Shown: positions 11,458 through 24,508 of the stretch, one piece after another | Numbering within the stretch: the first letter of the stretch is position 1 | Layout: every line of letters begins with the position of its first letter | Source of the DNA: Phialocephala subalpina | Lineage: Eukaryota > Ascomycota > Leotiomycetes > Helotiales > Mollisiaceae | Assembly: GCA_900073065.1 (NCBI GenBank) | Contig: FJOG01000024.1 | Span: forward strand, 244,679 to 308,678 | Direction of reading: 5' to 3' | Length of the DNA stretch: 64,000 nucleotides | Program-made: the position numbers and the translations under genes | The notes under the pieces: generated by a model | The model's database searches: none | Told to the model about the DNA's origin: nothing | What the model saw: only the letters and a program-made list of their open reading frames with translations

Positions 11458-14400
11458 GTTTGCAGCAAAGCATGGACATACCGAACGGTTCCGTCTCTGA
11501 AAGATATGTATACATATTGCATCTCCATGCTTGCGGCTGAGATGACGTTCCAAGCTATATGTTGGATTTAGCCGAGAGTACCTCGCCAACAAAATGAGGT
11601 TAGAAGAAACATTAACACGGGTCGTATGCGGAGTTCGGCTGCAGCAACGCGGCGCATTATTCATAAGCGCGTAGTGCTGAACGATTAAAACGAAAAATAA
11701 AGAGAGGCTTGAATGATCCGAGGTTGCGGATTGCTGAGATCGACTCAAACTGCACATACGAGACTACCCCTCACGACCTCGCCCCCCTGAGTTCGTCGCT
11801 TGATCGGGCCGCTCGTTGACCGGTCTGGGTTAGCAATATTAACAACCTCTATGAGGGTAGAACAGAACTTTCTGGTTTTGTAGCCTATGGTATTTCAATA
11901 CCATGAACACTCCTCAGCCCTTTCTTGAAAATTTTAGAGCGTCATCACAAGTTCCGAAAACTCGGCCAAGGCTGACTTGAGGTGAATGGCAAAAAGGCGT
12001 CTCGAGTGGGCAATAACATGCGTTTTGCGAGTACTCAGCCTCTTCTCAATAATATGTTTCGAGTATTAAAGAACCTAGATCATTTTCAAGGTCGCCAAAA
12101 AGGAGGAAGGGGAGTTGGGCAGCAATACTCCATGCGAGAAGATGATGAGGTACGGCGAATCAGCATCATAAGCATACTGTAGAGAACCCGCAATATGAGC
12201 TGAGCACATCCAGATTCAACAGATTGTGTTTCATGCCTCGTAGAGTTCATGGTAAAATCAAGAGAGACTGATTAAACTGGGAACTTGACAGCAAAAAGGA
12301 CCTGCCGACAATAAACACACTTCCTTAACGAAACACCTCAAGACAAAGTCAGATGAAGTTTGGAAGGACTAAAAGTTGGAAAGCGATCAAATGCGTGGTG
12401 GGGTCCTGATTGGAAGTTGGACGTGGATCCTAAAGCGCTGATGACTTGACGACCAAGTTGCTGTGAAACTCTTTGATGCCTCGTAACTCCTGACCGCTAG
12501 AAGCTTTGTTTTATATCCCGCGATCCACCCCACCTATATTTCCTATCAACGTCCGTAAATACTCAACGCAAATCTAATTCGAATCCAGAACACAAAAATC
12601 TGTAACCTAACCGACCAAGAATAGTCTCATTTTGGGGCGAAAGCCTGCAGGAGCTAACTGGTATAAGATTACATGGATATTGATTGTTCAACGGCAACCA
12701 TCCATCGTATTTGCAAGGATGCATGTGAGGAAACCAAGAACTTTTGCTTTTGAACAAGAAGATGGTCTTGATTCATCTGATGAGGCCTACCAAAACGTCT
12801 CCGGCTCCGCTATACGGGCCGTCTTTAATTTGGTTTCTGCATGAGAGAAAGATATATGACAATGAGCTGAACTTGACAGCAAGGAAAACGCACTTTCATT
12901 CAAGCGTTACATGGAAGGAAAATATCCATTTAATTGCTTCTCCTTACGTCTCCCTTGGGATTTTCTGGGCATTTGAGTGATCTTCCACGCATAACTCTCG
13001 ACTTTCTCTTCGTACGTTGTTCTGAGATCCTTGATGTACTTTTCGCATGATGTTTCAAGGCGTGTTACTGTGTCCAACATACTGTTTTTATATCCCACGA
13101 TGCTCCACAGCTCCTGTACTTCATTAATCACATCCTCCCAGCCTCGTCAGAAAAGTATAAATTGGAACAAACAATTTGAATTTGAACGAGCTTATCCAAG
13201 GTGAGTACCACCTGCTTCTCAAAGCTTAGGATTCTACGAGCCGTGACGAGTATAAAAGCAAGCAGCGGATGGGATGAAAAAACACAGCTTGACGTAGCGT
13301 CCTATCACCAGCGTTTCAAGCGGAAGAAGTCTTCCCTTTTGAGTTGCTAAGAGCTGGCAGGTCGTGTGTTTATACTTTGATATTGGAAATCGCAAGTGCG
13401 GGGTAAGAAAGGAGCAACAAGGGGTTTGGCGCGATGCAGAAACTGCCTGAAAAATTAACAACAAACAAAAAGTTGACAACAAAAGTTCTATACTAAGACG
13501 AAAGGGGATGAGATGCATCTCGTGTTTCCAGCTTCAGGCAGAGCAAAAGCGAATTAAATTAGACGCAGTACGATTATCCCAGTCGTATTTCAGAATTGTG
13601 GGATGCCTCGAGACATCCATGTGGTTGCTCGAAGTGTGCGATATTGCAATTGCTGGTTAATCTCTTGTGCAAAAGGAACGATTATATACTCCTCCCTTAC
13701 TCTCTTACTGAATTATTAGAAGGAGTACTGATAGTGAATTGCACTTGGGGAATCGACAAGTAGTCACGAAAAGTCAAGAGACGAGCCGCCCTGCAGACTA
13801 TTGAATAAGCTCAGCTCGAGTAACATCCGTAGCGGGCAGCACGAAAGTAGGAATAAAGCACGCAGTGACATCTCTGGGGCCGTCCGCCACCAAACCGACC
13901 AAGGACTCTTACTCTTAGCTTGGGAAAGCAGCTCGTAGCGTCCGAGTATGTCTGACCTCTTATCTTATGACCCTTGGATGCTAGGACACTGAGAAGAGAC
14001 AACCAGGCCCGTCGCGAGAAACTCCGCGATGGAACAGCTGTATTCTTTTGCCGATCTTGCTAATGACCAGCGGGTGAGAACTTGAGAAGAGATGACAATA
14101 ACAACAAACTTGACAACAACAGTTTACGAACAGACGCTGAGTTGAAAGAATATTAGGCCCCAAACTTCGGGCAAGAAATTCGATGAGTGAAGGATAGGTC
14201 CTGAATATTACCTGGCCGCTCACATCAGTTCTTCGCATCCTTGGTCCTTGCCGATGCTGGCTTTCAGTGACCATGAGGCGTGTTTGCAGTGCTGAAAGCT
14301 TCAATTATATCCTCCGATTTTCACCCTAATCCCAATTCAGCCTATGTCTATATACAGTCCATCCTTCCTCCCATCCACTTCACACTTCCAGAAGCTTCCA

Positions 14401-14703
14401 ATCTCGCTCCAGATCCCAAGCCAGGTATGAAATGCTCAGCTGATACTGAGCAGTGGTATATATATTCATGGGTCTCGTATATTTCCCAACCGTATCCAAA
14501 TGTAAAAAACCGTCCTGTCCCAAATGCCTGTACTGTGCAATAATGCACGAAGGTATATCCAAAAGCAAATAATGTGCCAAACGCCTGGTATGTTGATGTC
14601 TGTCGGTTCTTTGTCGCTGTCAATGTGTTGTTGACGTCGAATCGAGATGCAAATTAAATCCTCCTCTCCTCCCCTCTTCTTTCTTGTGAACGGAAAGTGG
14701 AAC
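11458..14703. other. 3.2 kb intergenic stretch, no supported gene
   Basis: Normal base composition with scattered short frames on both strands. A minus-strand frame at 13234-13518 starts with a hydrophobic leader-like stretch (LLLSTFCLLLIFQAVSAS), but what follows is not protein-like and has no conserved pattern, so it is not called. No repeats or RNA genes recognised. Confidence 0.5.
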
Positions 14704-17700
14704 TTAGCCCTCGACCCTCACCCTCTGCAAAAACACAGGAACATCACTCAAATCCACACCCCACCTCTCAGCAGCAACAACACTCTTTCGATTCGCGTTC
14801 GCCATCTTGCCTACACTCCTCGTTCCCGCACTCCCTACAAGGCCAAGACCCGGTTCGTATCCGTAATCCAATCCTCCTGAGAAGCGATCGAGAACCAACA
14901 TCTCTGAGGTGCTTGTCTTTCTCTGGTGGATTTGTTCTCCGAGCTGAGCGTCCTCTTGCTGTTCCATCTCATAATACTCCTGAGCCTGATGGTGGAAATT
15001 CTCCTTGTCGTCATACGAATGCGAATAACGAAGTGAAGACCCATAAGTATGGTCATACTCCTGCGATTGCTGATTGGGATTTGCGTTGGCCCCCATCGAC
15101 CAGCTCTGCTGAAGCTGTCTCGGCGGACTCGGATACGCATGCGCATCCTCATATCCAACGCCAACATTCCATCCTTTAGTCTGCATCTTCGCCTCGTGTT
15201 GTGCACCTTGTTCCCATCGCATCTGATCGTAACTGCCTCTTCCTTTCAACTCTCGCTGCTCGCTCGTTGGTCGATTCATTCGAGATCCATCCATACTTTT
15301 TCGGCTGCGAAGTTCTTGGGGGGTGGGACGACGCATCTCAATCGATTTTCGGGATTGGAGAGCTTCGCCTGCGGATTGGCGGCGGGCGGCCCAGGCGGAG
15401 GCTGTGTTGCTCCATCCGTTCTCCTGACTTTGGTTCTTGTTCTCGGCACGCGTAGGTGGAGGAGGTGGTGCTTGAGCCGGCGGAGGACCAATTGGCTGTG
15501 AACTTTGAACGAGTTTCGAGTTCCTCTGTGTAGTCATCGAAACAGGCGGCTGGGCTTTCGTCCTCGCAGAACCGGTACTAGCATTTGAAAGCCTTTTCTC
15601 CTCCCGTTCAACATTCGGAAAAGAGCGATGAAATTGCGGCGGATGAGCAGTTAATGGACTCTGAGAATTTGGCAATTGAAGCGGGAGACTCTGAGTTGAG
15701 TATGAAGTTGGGACCGAAACAGGGGCTGGTCGCCAAGGAGAATTATTACGTTGAACTTGGGGTGGGGGATGATGTTCCCTTGAGCTTCTGCGTGAGTTGT
15801 TGTTGCTGGAGAAGGGATTCCCGTTTGCGATGCTGTCGTAGCTGCGAACTCTCGTCACCAGATGCGGTCCTGGTTCTTGGTGAGCGATCTGGCTATTTGC
15901 GCGAGCAAGGTTGAAGCGCGCAGCGGCATCAGCTTCGAATTGCGCCGTGATGGATTTCGCCCTCTCGTTCACGCTCGTCTGCTTCGGTTTCGGAATAGCT
16001 GCCGCGAGCTCATATGGCGATTTCCCCAGACTCGAAGAGATGGTGTCGTAAGACGTCAAATGATCCTCCAACTTCTCATTCGAAATTGGCTTCACAGCAG
16101 GTTGAGAAGCAGGAAGACGTGGCAAACTGCGATCCCTCCCCATAGTTGTTGAAGAATGCAAAGATCTCCTCCCCCATCTCGACTCTTTCTTCCCCATATC
16201 CTGAGCTGGAACTGGAGGAGCAACCTGAAAAGTATTCCTCCTGTTAAACTCCGGCTTGGGTGTTGGAATCTCCTTTCTCACCGGTGTTTTGACAGGATAT
16301 TCAGGAATACTTGGTTGCACGGGAACAGGTGGCAACGCTCCCTGCAACCGTGCGAAATTCAACTCGTCCCTCACCTCCGCACTCCCTACGCTAAAGATCG
16401 TACCGAGAGTCTCTTTGCTGGAACTGTGTCGTAGGCCTGCGTGTCCTGAATAGGTGTTGGGGAATGTTTGGACAGGGAAAGTCTCGACGCGTTCGTCGAG
16501 GTGGCGGCGGGCTTCTATCGATGGGGCGGGGATGCGGAGTTGTTCGCTGGGGGAGCGGAAGGCTTGTACGGTGTAAACAGGCTCTGGTGTGCGTGGTTGT
16601 GGTTTGGGTGAGGGGTCGCGTTTCGCTGGTTGCAATGGGACGGGGCGTTTTGAGATTTTGGATTTGCTGCTCCAGCGGGAGGAGTTTGATGAGGTTGTAG
16701 AAAGCTCTGAGTTTGCGGGGGATTCTTCTCTGACGTTTCTGGCAGGTGCTGTGTTTGGCATGCTCTTCTGATGCGTGTGCTTGCTTGGTACCGAGAGAAG
16801 AGGTTGTGATTTAGAGGCTCTGATGTCCTTTTCTGGAGCAGGAGGATTGGGATACTCTTTCATGAGGTCGTATGTCGGGGAGTGTGGAGGTGGTACTGGC
16901 GGAGCCTCTCGCATTGGTGGTGGTGGAGGTGGTTCCTGCGGGGGAAGAGAGGGAAGCGAGCGCTTCATTCGGAGCGTCAAATCTGAGTCTGCAGATGCTA
17001 CTGAGTAAGTGCTTGATGCAACTCGGGATGGCGGCCCTTTTGGTGCAGTAGGAGGTAGTTCCTCGGCCTGCACATCGGCCTGTACAGAGTCCCTCTTGAA
17101 CGATCGCAACGAGATATTTGAGCTGTACCCGCTGTCTGCTTTTGCGAGTGGCTTCGGTGGATGTTCACGTGGTCCTTTTACTACTCTCACTGGCGGCGCA
17201 AATCCGTTATCATACGCGGAATCAAAAGATCTCGGCGCTCGTGCTGAAAGATTTGGCGTGATATTCGGAGTCGCGGGTTCTGCCTCGAAAAGATCATCTT
17301 CAATCGCAGTGTGCTTGCTGGTAGACTCCAACCTTGGAGATGGGAGAGGCGAATTATCGAACGAGAAAGGACTCAATGCCAAATCTTGCTGATAATCCCT
17401 CGCCAGCTCCAGAGCTTTGGTAGGCGATTCGGTGCTCTTCAGCAGCTGCTCCGTCCCTTCGAAGTCAATCCATTTGAATGAAGGATCTATGAATGGTATC
17501 TGCGTCTCGATCGTCAGAGACTTATGTTCCAGCTCCTGTGCCTGTCGCAGCGGAGATTCAGCCCGTACAATCCATGGCATTTTTCGAGTTTCCGCTGGAA
17601 TAGAGAGAGTCTTGCTTCGGTGGTTGTGGCCATTTTCATGGGTACTATCTTGACTTCTCCTTGTGTTTCCAGCAGCTACGTAGTCCTCTTCGGCTGATCT

Positions 17701-18862
17701 GAAGCTCGAAACAGGACTTGCTGCTCCATTTGTAATCCTCAATGTCCCAAGTTTGAATGTGCCAATATGCTCCAGTTGTGTGGGAGTTTCTGTGCGTGGA
17801 CCAATGTCTGCAAACGCAGGATTTGGACCAAGAAGTACCAGGTCTGACAGAGGAGAGGATGTTGGTTTCGAGGGATTGTAGTAGTAGTCTCGCATGTCAT
17901 CTGAAAGATCTTCTTGTGGTGGTGGTACCGGCTTCCGAGGTGGCGTATTGTCTGGAGATGCCTGCGAAGGCAGTGAACTTCGATGATCACTCTCCACAAA
18001 GCTCGTTCTGGTAGCCACGCCATGTTGAAGCAGAGATCGTCTTCTGATGGGTGCGTATAAAGCGCTCTCCGAATTCGTTCTCGAGGCTTCAGTGAGCCCT
18101 CCTGGGCTACCATCTTCCTGTCCATATCTTGACAGCCTCTTTATTCCATTTGTATTGTCGGGTTGTGGGGAAGGTAGTTCGGCAACGAGTGACAGTCGAG
18201 GATGGTGAGCATAGGTCTGCAGAGACATGCGGCTTCGCATCGGAGGTTTGGTTCTATTTTTGTCAGCGGAGATTGTGTCTTTGGAGTTCTTGGACTCACA
18301 GGCCGGCTTGTGTTGCTGGTGTTGGTTGCTCGGGGTATACTCTCTCAGACCTGATAGAGGAGGTCAATGATGATGACGTTGTGACCGAGTACGCCCGAAC
18401 TCGTGGATGTGCTGACCACCTGTGCGATGGTTGTTCGAACTCCCCGGGAGGTTCGACAGACGATTGAGTTGTAAACGAGTTCCCGCGCACTCTTGGCTCT
18501 CTCGACCATCTGTGGCTAGATTGGACGAAAGGATCAGGCTCGACAGTTGATGTATCGCCATCTGTGTCCTCCTCTGGCTTGCGACTGTGCGGTTTGGCGC
18601 TCTTCGATCTGAACAAGCTCATCCGTCTCCGAGACTTCTCTTCTTTTCGTCCTTCAATCGTCTCGACCAGTGCATCAACCGGTATTGCACTGCCTCGGAT
18701 CTTCGTAGGAGAGCCATTTGTTGAAATTGAGTTTCGTCGACTTACTGGAGCCGATGCCCGTCTATCGAGAAGATTCGCATTCGAGTGATTGTTCGTTCTT
18801 GGCTTCGACAACTTATTTGGTGGTCGTCGCCTTGGCGTAGGTGCCGATTGTTCGTTTCCCAT
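14704..18862 (-). CDS. Large disordered Pro/Ser-rich protein, possible N-myristoyl start
   Basis: Two exons in gene order, 18862-18300 and 18253-14704, give 1,370 residues. The 46-bp intron 18254-18299 has GTGAGT, a GCTGAC branch site and TAG, and closes the phase. The protein starts MGNEQSAP. Gly at 2 and Ser at 6 fit the N-myristoylation pattern, so membrane attachment is possible. Nearly the whole length is low-complexity: Ser/Pro/Arg-rich, with poly-Pro segments (PPPPPPMREAPPVPPP; APPPPPTRAEN), many RRxS and SP sites that could be phosphorylated, and short repeats of SSHRWSREPRVR / PSHRWSAHPRVR in exon 1. No folded domain is recognisable except perhaps a short conserved C-terminus (ANRKSVVAAERWGVDLSDVP). 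Poly-Pro tracts suggest SH3, WW or profilin partners and a cortical scaffold role. That is inference. The long open frames opposite it are shadows. Confidence 0.8.
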
Positions 18863-21728
18863 GATGCCAACCCAAATAAGAAAAAATGAATCAACAATTA
18901 ATTCCCTCCATCCTTTTGCTCAATGATCTCCCAAAATCCCCGAGACTTCCGAAAATAAAACAGAGAGGTTGAGGGGTTACAGGGCGGGGAGAGATGGGGG
19001 AATTGTCGAAGTGAGGGAGAAATGTCGATATGAGACGAGAATCCGACTGCACTGGGGTCGCGATCAAGGTTATGTTGCAATCCTTCCTAAAGATTGGATG
19101 AGCTACCCTTGTCGCCACAGGGGAGTTAGGGGGCAAGAAGAGTATCGAAAGCAGGATAAATATGGACAAGCGGTGGCTTTCGAGGCGTTGGTGTTTCAGA
19201 GGTGCGTTGCAGCTCAAATCGGTCTGGAAACCAGTATCGAATCGCTTGACCAGCACACGACGTAGCTGACGACAACAATTATACAATTGGTAAATCGAGA
19301 AGAGGGGAAAGAGAGGCGACAGGAGAGGAGGTTGAAAAGGATCAGAGATCCCCAACCTGCTTGCTGCACACTGTCCGTAGTCCATGCTGGCTTGTATGTT
19401 TTGGGATGCTGCAGTTCCTTGGTCTTGATTGTTGTCCGGGCGCCAATTAGCGCAATGGCAGGTAAACAAGGCTCAGGGGGGGCTTGCTTCAAGCGAGGGT
19501 AGCTTTGGCCACTCAGCGGCCTTGATTTTCTCACGGGAACATGATCTACCTCCACGCCTCGCATCAGTTTCAGCAGTTCAAGGATGAATGCAAGCGAAGT
19601 GGCTGTGCAGCGCCACAGTGGCGGAGAGATCAGCCAATTGAAGGTTTCAATTTCATATTGCTGTGGCTCCAAGTGTGGCTATCGAGGCTGTCTTCAAATA
19701 TCGATCTTCAGCGTCGATATTGGCAGCCGGATATAGGGGCAAAGATGTGGCTGGAGAGCCGCGCGAGGCGAGAAGTGCCGCCGCAAGCAGAAGGCGGTGT
19801 AAGGTTAACTGAGACCCACGAGGCCAAGGGTCTGGATTGATAAGACCTGCAGCTCAACGAGTGTTGAAGAGTGGGATTGCGATGGGAAACTACGAGGCCG
19901 TAAGACATGATGAAATCCTTTGAATGCACATGCGTATCGTGATTTTGGTAACAGTGGCTGTCATGCATAACACGGCATTTGTGTTCACTCCAGCCTTTTG
20001 AAGATGCTATGATGTGGATGCATGACGGAGGCGGGAACGCTGCAGTTTCTGGAGCTTCCCTGCTTCCAGCCGTCGTCCCAGAACTCAGTTGGCTGTTTCG
20101 TAGGCGTCAAAGTGGTGCGATGCGAAGTTTGGACGAGTCAGGCATTGACGACATCGTTTGAAGGTTTTTTTTAGGTTCAAGATGATCTGTAAAGTTTGTT
20201 CCATGACGTTGGCTTTGAGTTTCGCGGGCTTCCAGAAGAGGAGAAGACTCCCGTGACTCCCACGTGACTGGAGTCAAAGTCGATTACTGAAACTATTCGT
20301 ACTACCATTAGAAGAGGGAGAGCCATACGAAAACGGTTTTGTTTTCAATCTCCATGTTCCTTGACGAGATATGATGTTTTAGTTCGGATGAACCGGTATG
20401 AATCTAACAACTTAGTTTGACTACTGGGTAGGCCTGAGGTACAACCGGATACGGACGGCGAGAGAACTGTGACGAGACTGGTGAGAGCAACATGACTTAC
20501 TTGAGTAGACAAAGTATAGACTGCCTGGAAGTAGCGGAATTCTTGGCCTATATATCTTGCCGATCTTCCGATTGCTCTCTTCGGCAGTGATTCACGTGAT
20601 GCCTACATTTCGCTGGGTTGACTTCTCAGTGGGATGTGAGACGATGATACAGATAAATTTGGAGAAAACTCTGAGACATCATTCCGTGAGACAAGTGGAC
20701 AGACAAGAGCAGCTGAAGTTTTTTACTATTCCTGCTCGATGGCTGCCACATGGCTGCTGCCCTCAAATCGCCGTCAACTTCCCGTTTGGTGAACCATATA
20801 TTTATCATGTCGGCTCTCCCGAGTCGTCTCCCTAAACTCATTTTTAAGACACTCGTTTTCCAGACTATCCAGATTTCGAGAATGTCCCCAATGTCTAAAG
20901 GACAATTAACATCGTGTCCTTGATTCACGTGCAAATATCGTCTCCTTTCTCTGACAAACAACTATTGCCTCTCCACAACAGTGGCTGCGGTGTAACGTCG
21001 AAACATCACGAGAGTGCATCTTCGGCAGTCCAGACTCAAGTCACGATGCTTCAAGTGCTGTCGTGTCAAGTGGCCACCATGCCGACTTCTGGCCGTAGCT
21101 CATCCACGAACCTTCGTTATCTCTGCCCGCTGCACTGCCCACGAATCGTTTGCCAGACCAACAAACCTCCACCAGGATCCGCTCCACACGAAATAAATGT
21201 CCTTAGTAATAATACGACTTTTGAGTAGAAGGCAATGAGGGGTAAGACATGAGGATGATGCAAAGCCAAAAGTTTTCCTGCCGAAAATATTCAGAGTCAA
21301 AGGCTGTTGGAAGAAGGAAAGTGAGGCAGCTTCAAGAACATAAGCAAACATGCTTCCTCTGACGCTAGAAGCCGGATCAACTCCATCAACCTTATTCTAA
21401 TCGCTGTCTTGGCCACTCGAGCACCCATAGGGTTTAAGACACTCGTTAGGGGAGCTGCGATCGCCAAAGTCGGGGGGCAAAATCTAGGCGAGTCGGGCAT
21501 GTCCCTCCACCAACTCCACATTTCGCACTGACAGCGACTGCTATCCGCCAATCACCAACCCTATTTTACCACCCTCGACAGCCTTCCGATTGTGACCTCC
21601 GACCCTCCAGAAACAATGCTCGCCCTCACACACTCCCAACAACACATCCACAGATTATTCTGCAAGGCACAACTTCCAGATTTGCCATCGCGGGGCTTGT
21701 CTATGTCTTTATATAAGAAGTTATCAAG
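18863..21728. other. 2.9 kb divergent promoter region, no supported gene
   Basis: Lies between the divergent disordered-protein gene and the Zn2Cys6 regulator. Short frames occur on both strands but none splices into a convincing protein. Promoter elements are probably here, but I cannot single any out. Confidence 0.5.
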
Positions 21729-24436
21729 ATGGAAACGATCACGATTCCAAGTCCCACGAGTTTCCTCGCGTCTCCAGTCTTGAAGCCAGCTCCCGAACCA
21801 CCCCCTCCTCCAAAACGCAAACCACCACAACCAACAAAGACGGCTGCACCGCTAACGAAGCCGACGGGGATAGTGAAGCCCAAGCAATCCAAAAGTCGCA
21901 ATGGTATGTCTTGCCGGTTGCTGGGGGGCTTATCTTGGATCTGATAAGGGAAAAAAATACATGGAGCTGGTGGACCAGAATGCTGACCAGATATCGTGGT
22001 ACAGGTTGTATAACATGCAAGGCGAAACGACTCAAATGCGATGAAACCCATCCGGCCTGCCAGCAATGTCACAAGAGGAGTGTTACATGCGGAGGATACA
22101 AGAAGGATTTCAAGTGGAGGCCATTCGAGGAGACGGCGTTTGTCAATAAGTCTGCGGCTCCACCCAAGGCGAAGAGAAGAGGTACGTATCCGGAACACAA
22201 CTTTATCTGGGGCAAATGTGCTGATGCATTTTGGCAGATTCTGTACCGCCGAATAAACCCCAAGAGAATTCGAACACAAATGGCGCAAGTCCATCCGATG
22301 CCTCCTCTTCCTCTACGCCCCGCGAAGCCGAACATGATGTACAGATGCAGGAGTCCTTCTTCCATGCTGCAGCACCTACACCACCACCACCCTCATTCAC
22401 ACCTCCGAATGGCTTCCAAGATATGCACTTTGATCACGCTCCCATGTTCGACATGAGCACCCCGCCATATATGAGGGAATTGCCTAGGCCGCGGTTCGAG
22501 GCGGACACTGTGACAAGGAGCTTGTCCAGTTTATTTGAGGACAACAGCACCGCCCCACCGAACACGGCAAGACCAAGCTTCTCTGGACAATCACCAAGGT
22601 TGATTGATCTGTTGTTGCCAGGATCAGAGCTCAATGCAAGGCCAGGGTCTGTCACCATACCGCCAATGGTGCTACCGAATCATGCAATGGAAATGTCTCC
22701 AATGATGGATCACCATTATCCACCACCTATGGAGCTACCACGGGAGAATTCACTAGACGACCCCGACATTGAGGAAATCATCAGGGAGCCCCAAATGCCA
22801 GACAGCGACATGTGGATGTCACTACCAGGGCCACTCCGAGTCTCAAGATCCAACACCGCCTCCCCAGCAACGATCACGAGAGATGACCCCTTCAACAAAA
22901 TCTATCGACAACCAGAAGTTCAAGCTGGGAGTCCGGAGATGTTAATGCTGAGATTCGATAAGCAGACATGTGGGATTCTATCGGTGAAAGATGGGCCTAC
23001 AGAGAATCCTTGGAGGACGTTGGTTTGGCCGCTTGCGAGAGATTCGCCGGCGTTGTATCATGCGATTGCTTCTATGACTGCATTTCATACCTCGAAAGAG
23101 AAGCCAGCTTTGAGAGTTGATGGTATGGAGCATATGAGAAGGAGCATTCGTTCTCTTGCTACTGGTATCGAGAAGATGCGGACAGACACTGCGCTTGCGA
23201 CGACGTTGGTCCTGGCTTTCTCGGAATCTTGGGACCAACACATTTCGACTGGGATCGAGCATTTGAGAGGAGCGAGAATTCTGGTCAATCAAGCCCTGGT
23301 CTCTCACAAGAAGCAGAATTTGATGGGAGACGACTTTGCACGACTGAAGTTTCTGTGCAACACTTGGGTATACATGGATGTGATTGCTCGGCTCACTTCC
23401 ATCGACGATGACGATACTGTGGACTTCGAGCAAGTCCTCGCGCCTCTCAATATGGAATCACCAAACGGCCACGCTGAAATCGATCCTCTCATGGGCTGCG
23501 CGTCCACGCTCTTCCCAATCATCGGCCGAGTCGCAAATCTCTGTCGGAAGGTCAGGAAAGTCGATTCAAACTCCATCGCCATCATCAGCCAGGCCATCGA
23601 ATTGAAGGAAGCAATTGTTCAATGGTCCCCGCCACCACTCCCCAGCATCGAGCGACCCGAAGATCCCACTTCCGAAATCCAACACGCCCTCCAAACAGCA
23701 GAAGCCTACCGTTACGCCACCCTCCTCTACCTGCACCAAGCAGTCCCCGAGATCCCCTCCTGGACATCCGCTCAACTCGCTAAGAAAGTCCTTGTCTACC
23801 TCGCCACCGTCCCTCTTTCGTCCCGTCTCGTCATCGTGCAAATCTACCCCTTGTTAGCAGCCGGTTGCGAGGCCTACGAAAAAGAAGACAGACAATGGGT
23901 CGAGCAGCGATGGCACAATATGGCGAATCGTATGTGGATCGGCAACATCGATCGCTGCTGGGAAGTCATGCAAGAAGTCTGGGCTCGACGCGATGCTGCT
24001 GAAGCTGCGAAACAAGCTGCAGCGAAGGGAAAGCAGAGGAGCGGTGCTGCGAGCGCGATGATGCATTCCGAGAGTTCGAAACGGAAGTTTGAAGAGGAGT
24101 TGGCTATGGAAGATATGTTCTCTTTCTCGGATATGCTGAATGGGATGAGTGTGTCGAAGAGGCAGAGGAGTAGCTTCTCCGGGACGTTTTCGCCGACGCA
24201 TAGCCAGCAGCAGATGATGGAGAGGAGGAGGGTCCATGAGCCGCTTGAGGAGGAGATGGATTTTGAGTTAACGGTTAGGGGGAAGTTACATTGGGTGGGG
24301 GTGATGCAGGATTGGGAATGGGAAAGTGAGTTCATTTCATTCATGGGTTTCTCCTTCCAAACGCCTTTATCATTTGATCTGCCAATCTTGGTATATGCCC
24401 TGCTAACCAAACCCAACCATAGTCCTGCTCGGCTAG
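21729..24436 (+). CDS. Zn2Cys6 transcription factor (Fungal_trans_2 type, Moc3-like)
   Basis: Four exons, 21729-21903, 22005-22181, 22238-24325 and 24423-24436, give 817 residues with every phase closing. The DNA-binding binuclear zinc cluster spans residues about 59-87 (GCITCKAKRLKCDETHPACQ then QCHKRSVTC). It follows a Pro/Lys-rich leader and is followed by GGYKKDFKWRPFEE, which is common in this subgroup. The middle is Pro/Asn/Ser-rich. A long helical C-terminal region (FDKQTCGILSVKDGPTENPW onward) matches the fungal-specific regulatory domain of the Fungal_trans_2 class. The last exon encodes only ILLG after ...QDWEWE, the usual terminal motif of this subgroup, which confirms the 97-bp last intron (GCTAAC branch). 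The second intron is 56 bp. Its targets are unknown. It is convergent with a small disordered protein 70 bp downstream. Confidence 0.88.
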
Positions 24437-24508
24437 ACCAATGTCCCACCATGCGAAACGATATATGAAATCCCGAAAATATCCTCCTCCCGAGCAATAA
24501 CCGGCGGT

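Noticed and set aside
13234..13518. Possible small secreted protein on the minus strand
   Set aside because: A leader-like hydrophobic stretch is present, but the mature part has no Cys pattern, no splice partner and no protein-like composition.
14704..18240. Numerous long plus-strand frames inside the disordered-protein gene
   Set aside because: They lie opposite a 1,178-codon open frame with clean splice to exon 1. Their composition (Arg/Ser/Gly/Val-rich) is that of antisense shadows.
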